64,000 nt of DNA from assembly GCF_000373565.1 (NCBI RefSeq), contig NZ_KB891808.1:109317-173316 (forward strand). The letters are read 5' to 3'. The stretch is from Streptomyces sp. HmicA12 (GTDB lineage: Bacteria > Actinomycetota > Actinomycetes > Streptomycetales > Streptomycetaceae). Under the pieces are notes generated by a model that saw only the letters and a program-made list of their open reading frames with translations, was not told the origin of the DNA and ran no database searches. This document shows positions 32,774 through 39,870 of this stretch, piece by piece (the first letter of the stretch is position 1; every line of letters begins with the position of its first letter). Both the position numbers and the translations under genes were made by a program.

Positions 32774-34342
32774 TCAAGCACCCCGCTCCACCTCGAAGTG
32801 GTCGATGCGCGTGCCGTCCCCGGCCAGCGCGGACACCTTGAGGCGCGGGCGCGCGCCGGTCTCCACCTCGACCTTGAGCAGGGAGAACCCGCGATAGCGC
32901 ACCCGTGACCACGGAACGGTCTCGTTCTTCGTCCGCCGCGACGGTGTCGCCCAGACGAAGCTGTCGACGGCCGCGTTGTCTGCGTGTCGCTCCTCGTGCC
33001 CTTCGAAGCTCTCCTTGCTGCCGGGCCGTAAGCCGTACAGGTCCCGACCGCCGCCGCCCGCGGTGACGTACACGATGCCGTCGCGCGCCGGGTCCGTCGT
33101 GCCGCCGATCGGCACGGCCCGGCCCACCGCGCCGCCGCGCACGGCGTCGGTGCGCTCGTAGACGTGGTTGTGCCCGTTGATCACCAGGTCCACCCGGTGC
33201 CGGTCGAACAGCGGGACCCATGCCTTGCGGACCCCGCCGTCGGAGGCGTGCGCCGACGTCGAGTACGCGCAGTGGTGGAAGAACACGACGACGAAGTCGA
33301 TGTGCGGCGCGGCCCGCAGTTCCTTCAGGGTCCGCTCCAGCCACGCGGTCTGCCGGCCGTCGCTGTGGCCCAGGTTCGCCGTGATCTCGTAGCTGACGTC
33401 GTTGGCGTCCAGTGCCACCACGCCCACGTTGCCGTACGTGAACGTGTACGCGCCCGGTGTCGACGTCGCGTCGAAGCCGCTGTCCGGCAGGGACCAGCGC
33501 GCCAGCTGGCCGCCGTAGCCCTCGGGGGAGTACCAGGCCTCCATGTCGTGGTTGCCGGTCGTCACCATCCACGGGACGGTGCGGGCGACCTGCTCGTTCT
33601 GCTTCATGAACAGGTCCCAGAAACCGGGGTCGTAGCCGTCCGTCTTCTTGCCGTGCCCGGTGCCGTCCGCGTAGCAGAGGTCGCCGGCGTGCAGGTGGAA
33701 GGCCGGGGCCTGGCGCAGCATCAGGTGGTCGTTTGCCGCGGCCGCTTCTCCCACGCCCTGGTCGCCGAAGGCCGTGAAGGTGAAGGCCGCGGGCGCGGCC
33801 GGGGCCGTGCGGAACCGCGCCAGGGTCGAGCGGTGCGCGGGCGAGGCCGGATCGAAGCCGTCGTGGCCGACGCCGTAGTAGTACGTCGTGCCGGGTGTCA
33901 GCCGGTCCAGGGCCGCGTGCACGTAGAACTGATCGAGCGCGAGCCGTACCCCCTCCACGCCGGGCGTGTGCAGATCGCGTACCTCGGCCGCGATCCGCCG
34001 GCTCAGGTCGTCGGGGCGCAGGCCGATCCGGACGTACGGCTTCCGCACCGCGCGCGGGACCTGCCAGGCGATCCGCATCTGCGTCCTCGGGTCGGCGCCG
34101 AACGCGAGATGGCGGCCGAAGGGCGGCAGCGCCGCGCCCTGCGTGGCGGACGCCGACGCCGATTCCCTCGTCCGGGGCGCGGAGCCGTCCGAGCAGCCCG
34201 TGAGCAGTCCGCCCGCGGCCACGGCGCCCGCCGTCAGCAGGGCCCGCCGCCTGCCGAACCGCGTCCGCAGGTACTCGTACTGCTCGGGCATGCTCATCCG
34301 CCGCGCGAGGTCCGGCGGGATGCCGACGTCCGGGGTCTCCAT
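32774..34342 (-). CDS. Tat-exported purple acid phosphatase-type metallophosphoesterase
   Basis: 522 residues. The N-terminus has a twin-arginine signal (RFGRRRALLTAGAVAAGG) ending in a lipobox LLTGC, so it is probably a Tat-exported lipoprotein. An N-terminal FN3-like domain (about 80-190) is followed by the catalytic domain with all five metal blocks: FGDQG, HAGDLCYADG, TTGNHDM, FFHHCAY and GHNHVYERT. These bind the dinuclear centre of purple acid phosphatases, which release phosphate from extracellular esters. ATG 34342 is my choice; ATG 34369 and 34270 are alternatives. Divergent from leuB across 129 bp. Might be phosphate-regulated, but I cannot identify a clear PHO box. Confidence 0.88.
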   Translation of the reverse strand: METPDVGIPPDLARRMSMPEQYEYLRTRFGRRRALLTAGAVAAGGLLTGCSDGSAPRTRESASASATQGAALPPFGRHLAFGADPRTQMRIAWQVPRAVRKPYVRIGLRPDDLSRRIAAEVRDLHTPGVEGVRLALDQFYVHAALDRLTPGTTYYYGVGHDGFDPASPAHRSTLARFRTAPAAPAAFTFTAFGDQGVGEAAAANDHLMLRQAPAFHLHAGDLCYADGTGHGKKTDGYDPGFWDLFMKQNEQVARTVPWMVTTGNHDMEAWYSPEGYGGQLARWSLPDSGFDATSTPGAYTFTYGNVGVVALDANDVSYEITANLGHSDGRQTAWLERTLKELRAAPHIDFVVVFFHHCAYSTSAHASDGGVRKAWVPLFDRHRVDLVINGHNHVYERTDAVRGGAVGRAVPIGGTTDPARDGIVYVTAGGGGRDLYGLRPGSKESFEGHEERHADNAAVDSFVWATPSRRTKNETVPWSRVRYRGFSLLKVEVETGARPRLKVSALAGDGTRIDHFEVERGA

Positions 34343-34428
34343 GGGGGTCAACTTCCCAGCAGACCCCAACTACGGCCGCACCGGGGGGTGAACAGCGGGC
34401 GACCGCACGGCGACCTGTCCGGATGATG

Positions 34429-34465
34429 GACAACGCATGTCATCCCATGGGACAGGGAGTACGGT
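34429..34465 (+). promoter_or_regulatory. Promoter-proximal palindromes upstream of leuB
   Basis: gaca-acgca-tgtc (34429-34441) and tcccatggga (34443-34452) flanked by further gtc/gac half-sites, then a candidate -10 TACGGT at 34460-34465. The -10 ends 6 bases before the leuB ATG, although a GGGAG ribosome-like site is also present. Possibly a leucine-responsive operator. Confidence 0.4.
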
Positions 34466-34471
34466 GCTGGC

Positions 34472-35515
34472 ATGTCTCGCAGCATCAATCTCGCAGTGAT
34501 TCCCGGTGACGGCATCGGCCAGGAGGTCGTGGCCCAGGGTCTGAAGGTCCTCTCCGCCGTCCTTCCGCAGGATGTGAAGCTGGAGACCGAGGACTACGAC
34601 TTCGGCGCCAAGCGTTACCACGCGACCGGTGAGACCCTCACCGACGCCGACCTCGACTCCCTCAAGAAGCACGACGCCATCCTGCTCGGCGCCATCGGTG
34701 ACCCGTCGGTGCCGTCCGGTGTCCTGGAGCGCGGCTTCCTGCTCAAGCTCCGCTTCGCCTTCGACCACCACGTCAACCTGCGTCCGTCGAAGCTCCTTCC
34801 GGGTGTCTCGACCCCGCTCGCCGGCCAGCCCGAGATCGACTTCGTCGTGGTCCGCGAGGGCACCGAGGGCCCCTACACCGGCAACGGCGGCACGATCCGC
34901 AAGGGCACCGAGCACGAGGTCGCCACCGAGGTCTCCGTCAACACCGCGTTCGGTGTGGAGCGCGTGGTCCGTGACGCGTTCGCCCGCGCCCAGGCCCGCC
35001 CCCGCAAGAAGCTCACGCTGGTCCACAAGAACAACGTGCTGACCTTCGCCGGGCACCTCTGGACGAACGTCTTCAACAAGGTGGCCGAGGAGTTCCCCGA
35101 GGTCACCACCGATTACATCCACGTCGACGCCGCGACGATCTACCTCGTCACCGACCCGGCCCGCTTCGACGTGATCGTCACCGACAACCTCTTCGGCGAC
35201 ATCATCACCGACCTCGCCGCTGCCGTCTCCGGCGGCATCGGCGTCGCGGCCTCCGGGAACATCAACCCGGGCCGCGAGTTCCCGTCGATGTTCGAGCCCG
35301 TCCACGGCTCGGCCCCGGACATCGCGGGTCAGGGCAAGGCCGACCCGACCGCCACGGTCCTCTCGGTCGCCCTCCTCCTGCGTCACCTCGGCTACGAGGA
35401 GCAGGCCACGCGCATCGAGACCGCCGTCTCCGCCGACCTCGGCGAGCGCGGTGCTGCCGTCCGCTCCACCGACGAGATCGGCGACGCGCTCGTCGCCCGA
35501 GTAGTAGCCGGCTGA
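34472..35515 (+). CDS. leuB: 3-isopropylmalate dehydrogenase
   Basis: 347-residue beta-decarboxylating dehydrogenase forming 2-ketoisocaproate precursor in leucine synthesis. Motifs: VIPGDGIGQEV, VVREGTEGPYTGNGG (substrate Arg/phosphate loop), VHKNNVLTFAGHLW (catalytic Lys), VDAATIYLV, VTDNLFGDIITDLAAAVSGG (metal Asp residues) and EPVHGSAPDIAGQGKADPTA (NAD adenine loop). The length and missing N-terminal extension fit the actinobacterial short type. leuA and leuCD are not in the window. A clear terminator follows, so it is probably monocistronic. Confidence 0.96.
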   Translation: MSRSINLAVIPGDGIGQEVVAQGLKVLSAVLPQDVKLETEDYDFGAKRYHATGETLTDADLDSLKKHDAILLGAIGDPSVPSGVLERGFLLKLRFAFDHHVNLRPSKLLPGVSTPLAGQPEIDFVVVREGTEGPYTGNGGTIRKGTEHEVATEVSVNTAFGVERVVRDAFARAQARPRKKLTLVHKNNVLTFAGHLWTNVFNKVAEEFPEVTTDYIHVDAATIYLVTDPARFDVIVTDNLFGDIITDLAAAVSGGIGVAASGNINPGREFPSMFEPVHGSAPDIAGQGKADPTATVLSVALLLRHLGYEEQATRIETAVSADLGERGAAVRSTDEIGDALVARVVAG

Positions 35516-35537
35516 CCCGGCGCTCGACCTTCGTAGC

Positions 35538-35573
35538 GAAGCCGCCGGGACGCACACCGCACCCGGCGGCTTC
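35538..35573 (+). terminator. Terminator after leuB
   Basis: Perfect 12-bp stem gaagccgccggg (35538-35549) / cccggcggcttc (35562-35573), 12-nt loop, 22 bases after the stop, followed by tcg. Confidence 0.9.
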
Positions 35574-35729
35574 TCGTATGCGGCCCCGGGTGGAACCATC
35601 GACCCCTGGGCCGCACCACATCCCGCACTCACCAGGCCCGTTACGAGCACACCTCTGCGCGCGCGATAATCGAACGCGAGGCCGCGATGTACGTGGAAGC
35701 TCGGACGTCCTAGTACAAGGAGTGCAGAC

Positions 35730-35759
35730 GTGAGCGCGGTCCGTCACAACCAACGGTGA
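35730..35759 (+). CDS. Possible 9-residue uORF before ilvE
   Basis: GTG at 35730 opens VSAVRHNQR and stops at 35757-35759, 13 bases before the ilvE ATG. It has a perfect AAGGAG ribosome site (35717-35722) at a 7-base spacing. It is not rich in branched-chain residues (two Val). May regulate ilvE translation by coupling, or be a decoy. A possible promoter lies upstream (TTACGA 35641-35646, 18 bp, GATAAT 35665-35670). Confidence 0.35.
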   Translation: MSAVRHNQR

Positions 35760-35772
35760 AGGACACGCAACC

Positions 35773-36861
35773 ATGACGACGCCCACGATCGAACTCAAGC
35801 CCTCCGCCAGCCCGCTCTCCGCTGCCGAGCGTGAGGCGATCCTGGCCAGCCCCGGGTTCGGCCGCCACTTCACCGATCACATGGTGACGATCAAGTGGAC
35901 GGAGGGGCGCGGCTGGCACGACGCGCAGCTCGTCCCGTACGGCCCGATCTCGCTCGACCCCTCCTCGCACGTGCTCCACTACGGGCAGGAGATCTTCGAG
36001 GGTCTCAAGGCGTACCGGCAGCCGGACGGCTCCGTCGCCGTCTTCCGCCCGGAGGCCAACGCCCGCCGCTTCCGTGCCTCCGCCCGCCGGATGGCCATGG
36101 CCGAGCTGCCCGACGAGCTGTTCCTCGGCGCGCTCGACGCGCTGCTCGCGCAGGACTCCGGCTGGGTGCCGCCGCACGGCGGCGAGGAGGCCCTGTACCT
36201 GCGGCCGTTCATGTTCGCCTCGGAGACCGGACTCGGCGTCCACCCGGCCAATGAGTACCTGTTCATGCTGATCGCCTCCCCGTCCGGCGCGTACTTCGCG
36301 GGCGGCGTGAAGCCGGTCACCATCTGGGTCTCCGAGGACCACGTCCGCGCCGTCCCGGGCGGCACCGGCGACGCCAAGACCGGCGGCAACTACGCGGCGT
36401 CGCTGCTGCCGCAGGCCGAGGCCGCGGCCAACGGCTGTGACCAGGTCGTCTACCTCGACGCGGTGACCCGCACCAAGGTCGAGGAGTCCGGCTCGATGAA
36501 CGTCGCGTTCGTCTACGGCGACCGCATCGTCACCCCGGCCCTGACCGGCTCGATCCTGGAGGGCATCACGCGCGACTCGCTCCTCCAGGTCGCCACTGAC
36601 CTCGGCTACACCGCCGAGGAGGGCGTGATCACGCTGGAGCAGTGGCGAGCGGACGCGGCCTCCGGTGCGCTCACCGAGGTCTTCGCGTGCGGCACGGCCG
36701 CCGTGGTCACGCCGATCGGCAAGGCCAAGACCAAGTCCGGCGAATGGGCCCACGGCGACGGCACCCCCGGCCCGGTCACCCTGAAGCTGCGCGACGCCCT
36801 GCTCAACCTGCAGCGCGGCACGGCCGACGACACGCACGGCTGGATGCACAAGATCGGCTGA
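35773..36861 (+). CDS. ilvE: Branched-chain amino acid aminotransferase
   Basis: 362-residue fold-type IV PLP enzyme carrying out the last step of Val, Leu and Ile synthesis. Signatures: HVLHYGQEIFEGLKAYRQPDG, ALYLRPFMFASE, the Schiff-base lysine in GTGDAKTGGNYAAS, QVVYLDA, KVEESGSMNVAFV and EVFACGTAAVVTPIG. GAAGGA lies 9 bases before ATG 35773. It follows leuB after a terminator and a 257-bp gap with its own promoter candidate and a 9-residue uORF. Terminator directly downstream. Confidence 0.96.
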   Translation: MTTPTIELKPSASPLSAAEREAILASPGFGRHFTDHMVTIKWTEGRGWHDAQLVPYGPISLDPSSHVLHYGQEIFEGLKAYRQPDGSVAVFRPEANARRFRASARRMAMAELPDELFLGALDALLAQDSGWVPPHGGEEALYLRPFMFASETGLGVHPANEYLFMLIASPSGAYFAGGVKPVTIWVSEDHVRAVPGGTGDAKTGGNYAASLLPQAEAAANGCDQVVYLDAVTRTKVEESGSMNVAFVYGDRIVTPALTGSILEGITRDSLLQVATDLGYTAEEGVITLEQWRADAASGALTEVFACGTAAVVTPIGKAKTKSGEWAHGDGTPGPVTLKLRDALLNLQRGTADDTHGWMHKIG

Positions 36862-36875
36862 CACCCTCCCGGCTC

Positions 36876-36913
36876 AAGGCCCCCGCACCCCTCGGTCGAG
36901 GCGCGGGGGCCTT
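36876..36913 (+). terminator. Terminator after ilvE
   Basis: aaggcccccgc (36876-36886) pairs with gcgggggcctt (36903-36913); a second small hairpin cctcg-gt-cgagg sits in the loop. 15 bases after the stop. Confidence 0.88.
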
Positions 36914-36940
36914 CGCGTGCTCGGGCCTGCTCAGACCCGC

Positions 36941-38125
36941 TCAGGCCTGCTCCGCTCCGTACCCCGCGAACATGTCGAGCAGCTTCCGCTGCGCGTCCGG
37001 GCCGAACATCATCGTGAGGTTGCCCGCGGAGTCGGCGGCCGTCGCCTCGCTGCGCGGGAACAGCTCCTTCTCGTACGCCGTGAGCGCGGCCTCCGCGTCG
37101 CCGGGGTGCTCGATGATCGCGCGGGCCAGTTCGGCGCCGTCGAACATGGCGAGGTTGGCGCCCTCGCCCGCGAACGGCGACATCAGGTGCGCCGCGTCGC
37201 CGAGCAGCGTGACGCCCGGCACCCGCTCCCAGGAGGTGCCGACCGGCAGGGCGTGGATCGGGCGCGGCACCAGGGGCGCGTCGGCGGCCGCGACCAGGGC
37301 GCGCAGCCGGTCGTCCCAGCCCTCGAAGTGGGCGAGGACCGCGGCGCGCGCCGCCTCCGTGTCCGTGAAGTCGAGGGAGTCCAGCCAGTCCTCGGGCGCC
37401 TTCACCGCGACGTACGTGTGGACGCGGCCGTCGCCCTCGCGGTGCGTGAGCAGGGCGCGCTCGTCGCCGAGGACGAAGGCGCTGCCGCCGCCGGTGAACG
37501 CGGCGACCTCCGCGTGCCGCGCGTTGCCCGGCAGTACGTCGGCCTCCACGAACGAGATGCCGGTGTACGCGGGACGGGCGTCGGTGAGCAGCGGGCGGAT
37601 CCGGGACCAGGCCCCGTCGGCGCCGATCAGCAGGTCCGTGGTGAAGCGGCCGCCGTCGGCGAGGGTGACCAGGTGGCGGCCCGGGACGGCGGTGGGCTCG
37701 GCGCCGGTGACCTTCGAGCCCCAGCGGATGGTGCCGTCGGGCAGCGAGTTCAGCAGCAGGCGGCGCAGGTCGGCGCGGTTGACCTCGGGGCGGCCGCCGT
37801 CGCCGGTGTCCGGCTCGTGCTTCACGAGGGTGCCGTCGGGGGCGATGACCCGGGTCTCCTCGCCGCCGCCGAGGACGAGGGCGCGGAAGTCGTCGTGGAG
37901 GCCGGCCGCGCGCAGCGCCTCCTGGGCCGTCTCCTCGTGCAGGTCGAGCATGCCGCCCTGAGCGCGGGCGTCGGCCGAGGCGTCCAGGTCGAGGACGGTG
38001 CAGGCGATGCCGTTCACGTGCAGGACGCGGGCGAGCACGAGGCCGCCCAGTCCGGCGCCGATGACGGCGACGGGGTGGTGGGGGATGTCCGGGGTGGTCG
38101 GGACGGTGGTGGTCGTGGTGTTCAT
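36941..38125 (-). CDS. FAD-dependent monooxygenase (TetX-like)
   Basis: 394-residue class A flavoprotein hydroxylase. Dinucleotide motif AVIGAGLGGLVLARVLHVNGI near residue 20, QGGMLDLHEETAQEALRAAGL (typical of the TetX subgroup), the DG-type motif DLLIGADGAWSRIRPLL and GDAAHLMSPFAGEGANLAMFDGAELA near residue 310. Such enzymes hydroxylate aromatic or antibiotic substrates with NADPH and oxygen; actual tetracycline inactivation cannot be inferred. AAGGAGG precedes the ATG. The promoter region carries two tandem palindromes covering the -35 to -10 gap, so tight repression is expected. The TetR gene at 38281-38988 lies directly upstream on the same strand and is the obvious candidate regulator. 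Confidence 0.87.
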   Translation of the reverse strand: MNTTTTTVPTTPDIPHHPVAVIGAGLGGLVLARVLHVNGIACTVLDLDASADARAQGGMLDLHEETAQEALRAAGLHDDFRALVLGGGEETRVIAPDGTLVKHEPDTGDGGRPEVNRADLRRLLLNSLPDGTIRWGSKVTGAEPTAVPGRHLVTLADGGRFTTDLLIGADGAWSRIRPLLTDARPAYTGISFVEADVLPGNARHAEVAAFTGGGSAFVLGDERALLTHREGDGRVHTYVAVKAPEDWLDSLDFTDTEAARAAVLAHFEGWDDRLRALVAAADAPLVPRPIHALPVGTSWERVPGVTLLGDAAHLMSPFAGEGANLAMFDGAELARAIIEHPGDAEAALTAYEKELFPRSEATAADSAGNLTMMFGPDAQRKLLDMFAGYGAEQA

Positions 38126-38180
38126 GGTGGCCTCCTTGGGCGCCGCCCCGTGATGTCCGAGGTGTCCGTTTCTTCTCTTC

Positions 38181-38216
38181 CACAGTAACGAACATGTTCG
38201 TAACGAACAAGTTCGT
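38181..38216 (-). promoter_or_regulatory. Promoter with tandem operator palindromes for the monooxygenase
   Basis: Two palindromes, acgaacatgttcgt (38188-38201, perfect) and acgaacaagttcgt (38203-38216, one central mismatch), stand 15 bp apart and create a third overlapping one. On the minus strand TTGTTC (38209-38204), 17 bp and TACTGT (38186-38181) form a good promoter, whose spacer is filled by the operator. Confidence 0.75.
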
Positions 38217-38280
38217 CGGAGAGTGAGCGGAGGTCAGGGCGGCCGGTGCCGGGTGGATCAGGGGAGGGCGGAGACGGGGG

Positions 38281-38988
38281 TCAGGAAGCGTCGAGCGGCG
38301 GCTCGGGCGCCGCTTCGATGCCCGCGATCAGGGTGGCGAAGCCCCAGCTCCTGCGCCCGGGAGCGCCCGCGACGAGCAGGTCGGAGAGCCGGGCGAGCTC
38401 CGGGTGGCGGGCGGGCGACGCCTCGGCGATCGCCGTGAACGTGGCGTCCATCGTGCCGTTGTCGTCCCCGGCGTGCTCGGCCGCCGTCGCGGTCGCGTGT
38501 TGCAGCAGCAGGTCCACGCCCCACGCGGCGCGCGCGTCCGAGACGCCGCCCTCGCGCAGCAGCACGAGCACGGCCTCCACCAGGTCCAGGTAGTGCTCGC
38601 CGGAGGGATGGACGGTCAGCGCGGAGCGGGCCAGCGACGGGTAGCGGAACAGCATCTCCAGGTACGAGGTGAGCAGCCGGGTCAGCCGCTCGCGCCAGTC
38701 GCCCGAACCGTCCCGGGCGGGGGAGAGGTCCACCTCGGCGAGGAGTGCGTCCAGGACCGCGGCGTGCAGCTCGTCGGTGTTGCGGACGTAGACGTACAGC
38801 GAGGCGGGGCCGGTGTCGAGCTCGCCGGCGAGGCGGCGCATCGTCACCTTGCCGAGCCCTTCCGCGCGCAGGACGCGCACGGCGGCGGTGACGATGCCGC
38901 TCCGGCTCAGGGCGGGCTTGGCGGGCCGCTCGCGGCGGCTGCGCGGGGTGCTCGTCCGGTCGGTGCCGGTCCGGTCGCTGCTGGTCAC
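38281..38988 (-). CDS. TetR/AcrR family regulator
   Basis: 235 residues. A polar N-terminal tail (SSDRTGTDRTSTPRSRR) precedes the HTH at about 25-75 (LSRSGIVTAAVRVLRAEGLGKVTMRRLAGELDTGPASLYVYVRNTDELHAAVLDAL). The C-terminal domain resembles the TetR_C group with long helices ending in an acidic, Pro-rich tail. GTG 38988 is used; no strong ribosome site is visible. It is located between the monooxygenase and the divergent urease operon, so it could regulate either: the 16-bp sites at 39039-39123 lie in front of its own promoter and of ureAB. Confidence 0.82.
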   Translation of the reverse strand: MTSSDRTGTDRTSTPRSRRERPAKPALSRSGIVTAAVRVLRAEGLGKVTMRRLAGELDTGPASLYVYVRNTDELHAAVLDALLAEVDLSPARDGSGDWRERLTRLLTSYLEMLFRYPSLARSALTVHPSGEHYLDLVEAVLVLLREGGVSDARAAWGVDLLLQHATATAAEHAGDDNGTMDATFTAIAEASPARHPELARLSDLLVAGAPGRRSWGFATLIAGIEAAPEPPLDAS

Positions 38989-39038
38989 GGCCCCACGGTA
39001 GTCGCCCCCGCTCCCTCCCTCGCCCTTGAGGGCGGCAC

Positions 39039-39123
39039 TTAGAGCAGTGCTCAAGCAGATGTGAGACAAGGCTGAAGGCCCCGGGTTTCCTTCTGTCCGA
39101 CCGGCATTTAGAGTGGCGTTCAA
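39039..39123. promoter_or_regulatory. Two TetR-type operators between TetR gene and urease operon
   Basis: TTAGAGcagtGcTCAA (39039-39054, an imperfect palindrome with core gagca-g-tgctc) and TTAGAGtggcGtTCAA (39108-39123). The second overlaps a candidate ureAB -10, TAGAGT (39109-39114). Sites of the AGAGCA-n-TGCTCT type are common TetR operators. Confidence 0.6.
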
Positions 39124-39144
39124 ACTATGAGGAGGTAGGACGGC

Positions 39145-39870
39145 GTGCGACTCACCCCCACCGAGCGCGACCGGCTGCTGCTGTTCGGCGCCGCGGAGCT
39201 GGCCCGGGCACGCAAGGCCCGCGGCCTGCGGCTCAACGTGCCCGAGGCCACCGCCCTGATCGCGGACACCGTCTGCGAGGCGGCCCGCGACGGGAAGCGG
39301 CTCGCGGAGGCGATCGAGGCGGCGCGCTCCGTGCTCGGCCCCGACGACGTGCTGCCCGGCATCGCCGACGTCGTCACCGAGGTGCACGTCGAGGCCGTCT
39401 TCGACGACGGGTCGCGGCTCGCGATCGTGGGCGACCCGATCGGCGGCGGACTCGGGGAGAACGCGCCGGGCGCGCTGCTGCCCGGACCCGAACACGCCGA
39501 CCCGGAGCCGGAGTCGACGCTCACCGTGACCAACACCGCGTCCGTCCCCGTCTCGGTCACCTCCCACTTCCACTTCTTCGAGGCGAACCCGCGCCTGGAC
39601 TTCGTACGCGCGAAGGCCTACGGCATGCGGCTCGCGGTGCCCGCGGGCTCCTCCGTGCGGTTCGGTCCCGGGGAGAGCGCCGAGGTCGGTCTCCTGCCGA
39701 TCGGCGGCGAGCGGATCGCCATCGGGTTCGCCGGACTCGTCGACGGCCCGCTCGACGCCCCCGGCGCCCGCGAGGAGGCGCTGCGCCGCGCGGCCGCCTG
39801 CGGATATCTGGGCACAGACCAGCCCGGCATCGACGAGCCCGGCACCGACGAAGAGGAGGCCGCGCGATGA
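39145..39870 (+). CDS. ureAB: Fused urease gamma/beta subunit
   Basis: 241 residues. The first 100 are UreA (LTPTERDRLLLFGAAELARARKARGLRLNVPEATALIAD ... VLPGIADVVTEVHVEAVFDDGSRL), the next 110 UreB (VTNTASVPVSVTSHFHFFEANPRLDFVRAKAYGMRLAVPAGSSVRFGPGE), and the C-terminus is an acidic tail of about 25 residues. Fusions of this kind occur in some actinobacterial and other ureases. GTG 39145 follows GAGGAGG. Its end overlaps the ureC start by 4 bases (ATGA). It is the first gene of a probable four-gene operon including an agmatine-deiminase-like enzyme and lacks accessory genes. Confidence 0.93.
   Translation: MRLTPTERDRLLLFGAAELARARKARGLRLNVPEATALIADTVCEAARDGKRLAEAIEAARSVLGPDDVLPGIADVVTEVHVEAVFDDGSRLAIVGDPIGGGLGENAPGALLPGPEHADPEPESTLTVTNTASVPVSVTSHFHFFEANPRLDFVRAKAYGMRLAVPAGSSVRFGPGESAEVGLLPIGGERIAIGFAGLVDGPLDAPGAREEALRRAAACGYLGTDQPGIDEPGTDEEEAAR

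Noticed and set aside
36941..38125. Tetracycline resistance gene assignment
   Set aside because: TetX-like motifs occur in many class A flavin monooxygenases; sequence alone does not show tetracycline as substrate.
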